Shown here: piece after piece, positions 63,685-64,000 of the stretch
Layout of the letters: the number at the start of each line of letters is the position of its first letter
Numbering within the stretch: the stretch's first letter is position 1
DNA from: Hymenolepis diminuta
Taxonomy: Eukaryota > Platyhelminthes > Cestoda > Cyclophyllidea > Hymenolepididae
Assembly (NCBI GenBank): GCA_900708905.1
Contig: CAADRB010000029.1
Coordinates: 877,594 to 941,593, forward strand
Direction of reading: 5' to 3'
DNA length: 64,000 bases
The notes under the pieces: model-generated
Database searches by the model: none
The model's input: the letters and a program-made list of their open reading frames with translations, nothing else
Told to the model about the DNA's origin: nothing
Program-made: the position numbers and the translations under genes

Positions 63685-64000
63685 CTACATATAGGAAAAT
63701 GATATTTTCCCAAAATAATTCTTATATTTAAGACTCTGTATTTTCCACCTTCCAATTCCTGCTACTTTTAATTCCCTTTTGTTCGAACGAATTTACTTGC
63801 ATTACAGTTGTAAATGGCAGATAATATAAATCGACCTATCGATAAGAGAATGTGCGTCTTATTTCGATATGATGGTCATTTTGGGTCATTTTGTATTGTG
63901 GTGTTGCGGGATCGTGCTTGCAACTAGTGCAACATCTTGGGGAATCTAGGAGTCGGTTACGGTATCCAACAGAGAAGAGCAGATTATAACAATAACTAAT
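63685..64000 (+). repeat. Dispersed repeat family R1, copy 3 (LTR-like)
   Basis: Close match to the reverse complement of 34027-34340 along its whole length and a weaker match to 30478-30718. Ends with ggtatccaacagagaagagc and agattataaca near 63989, ten bases from the window edge. Any internal retroelement sequence would lie to the right. Confidence 0.7.

Larger units (their letters stand above)
56328..64000. other. Upstream/intergenic region of the Hox gene
   Basis: About 7.7 kb with no gene I can support. The Hox promoter should lie at its left end but no element can be named. It contains a tRNA-like segment (59.7 kb), mariner copy C and the LTR-like repeat R1 copy 3. A minus-strand stop-free stretch at about 59875-60065 (62 codons, including FKPVLLFKLINQLVEH) is unexplained. 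Confidence 0.5.

Noticed and set aside
1..64000. CRISPR arrays, bacterial operons or prokaryotic mobile elements.
   Set aside because: No regularly spaced repeats and no prokaryotic gene arrangement; spliced genes and eukaryotic transposons are present throughout.

Overview
The window looks like a piece of a flatworm (Platyhelminthes, probably parasitic tapeworm or fluke) nuclear genome. The DNA is AT-rich, coding exons are short and separated by introns of 1-5 kb, and the recognisable genes are animal-specific: a giant Fat-type cadherin and a Hox-class homeobox gene. The mobile DNA is decayed mariner elements plus a Ty3/gypsy gag-protease remnant that resembles the CsRn1 type known from flukes. 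The phylum is an inference from this combination; nothing here fixes the species.

Layout. (1) Positions 1-26742, minus strand: the first nine coding exons of a Fat-like (FAT1-3/kugelei class) cadherin. All eight exon joins keep the reading frame and give 1620 residues. The gene starts with a signal peptide at 26742 and runs off the left edge. Intron 3 holds a 195-bp run of N and intron 4 a dead mariner copy. (2) 26743-31537: intergenic space between two divergent genes, with a pair of inverted LTR-like repeats and the edge of a second repeat family. (3) 31538-39453, plus strand: a previously unannotated small gene assembled here from three exons with matching phases. It predicts a 112-residue single-pass membrane protein, and a second mariner copy lies in its last intron. 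Two further in-frame exons at 41.5 and 43.4 kb may give an alternative C terminus. A decayed gypsy gag-protease remnant and an LTR-like repeat lie antisense in its first intron. (4) 43449-53733: gene-poor, with tRNA-derived (SINE-like) sequence and one half of a dispersed repeat pair. (5) 53734-56327, minus strand: a complete three-exon posterior-type Hox gene (537 residues), with its homeobox split at codon 44/45. (6) 56328-64000: no gene seen; a third mariner copy, a further tRNA-like repeat and another LTR-like repeat that reaches the right edge.

The three genes have no evident shared pathway. The cadherin would act at cell contacts and in planar polarity, the Hox protein in posterior patterning, and the small membrane protein is unknown. 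No second Hox gene is visible within this window, which fits the dispersed Hox complements reported for flatworms.
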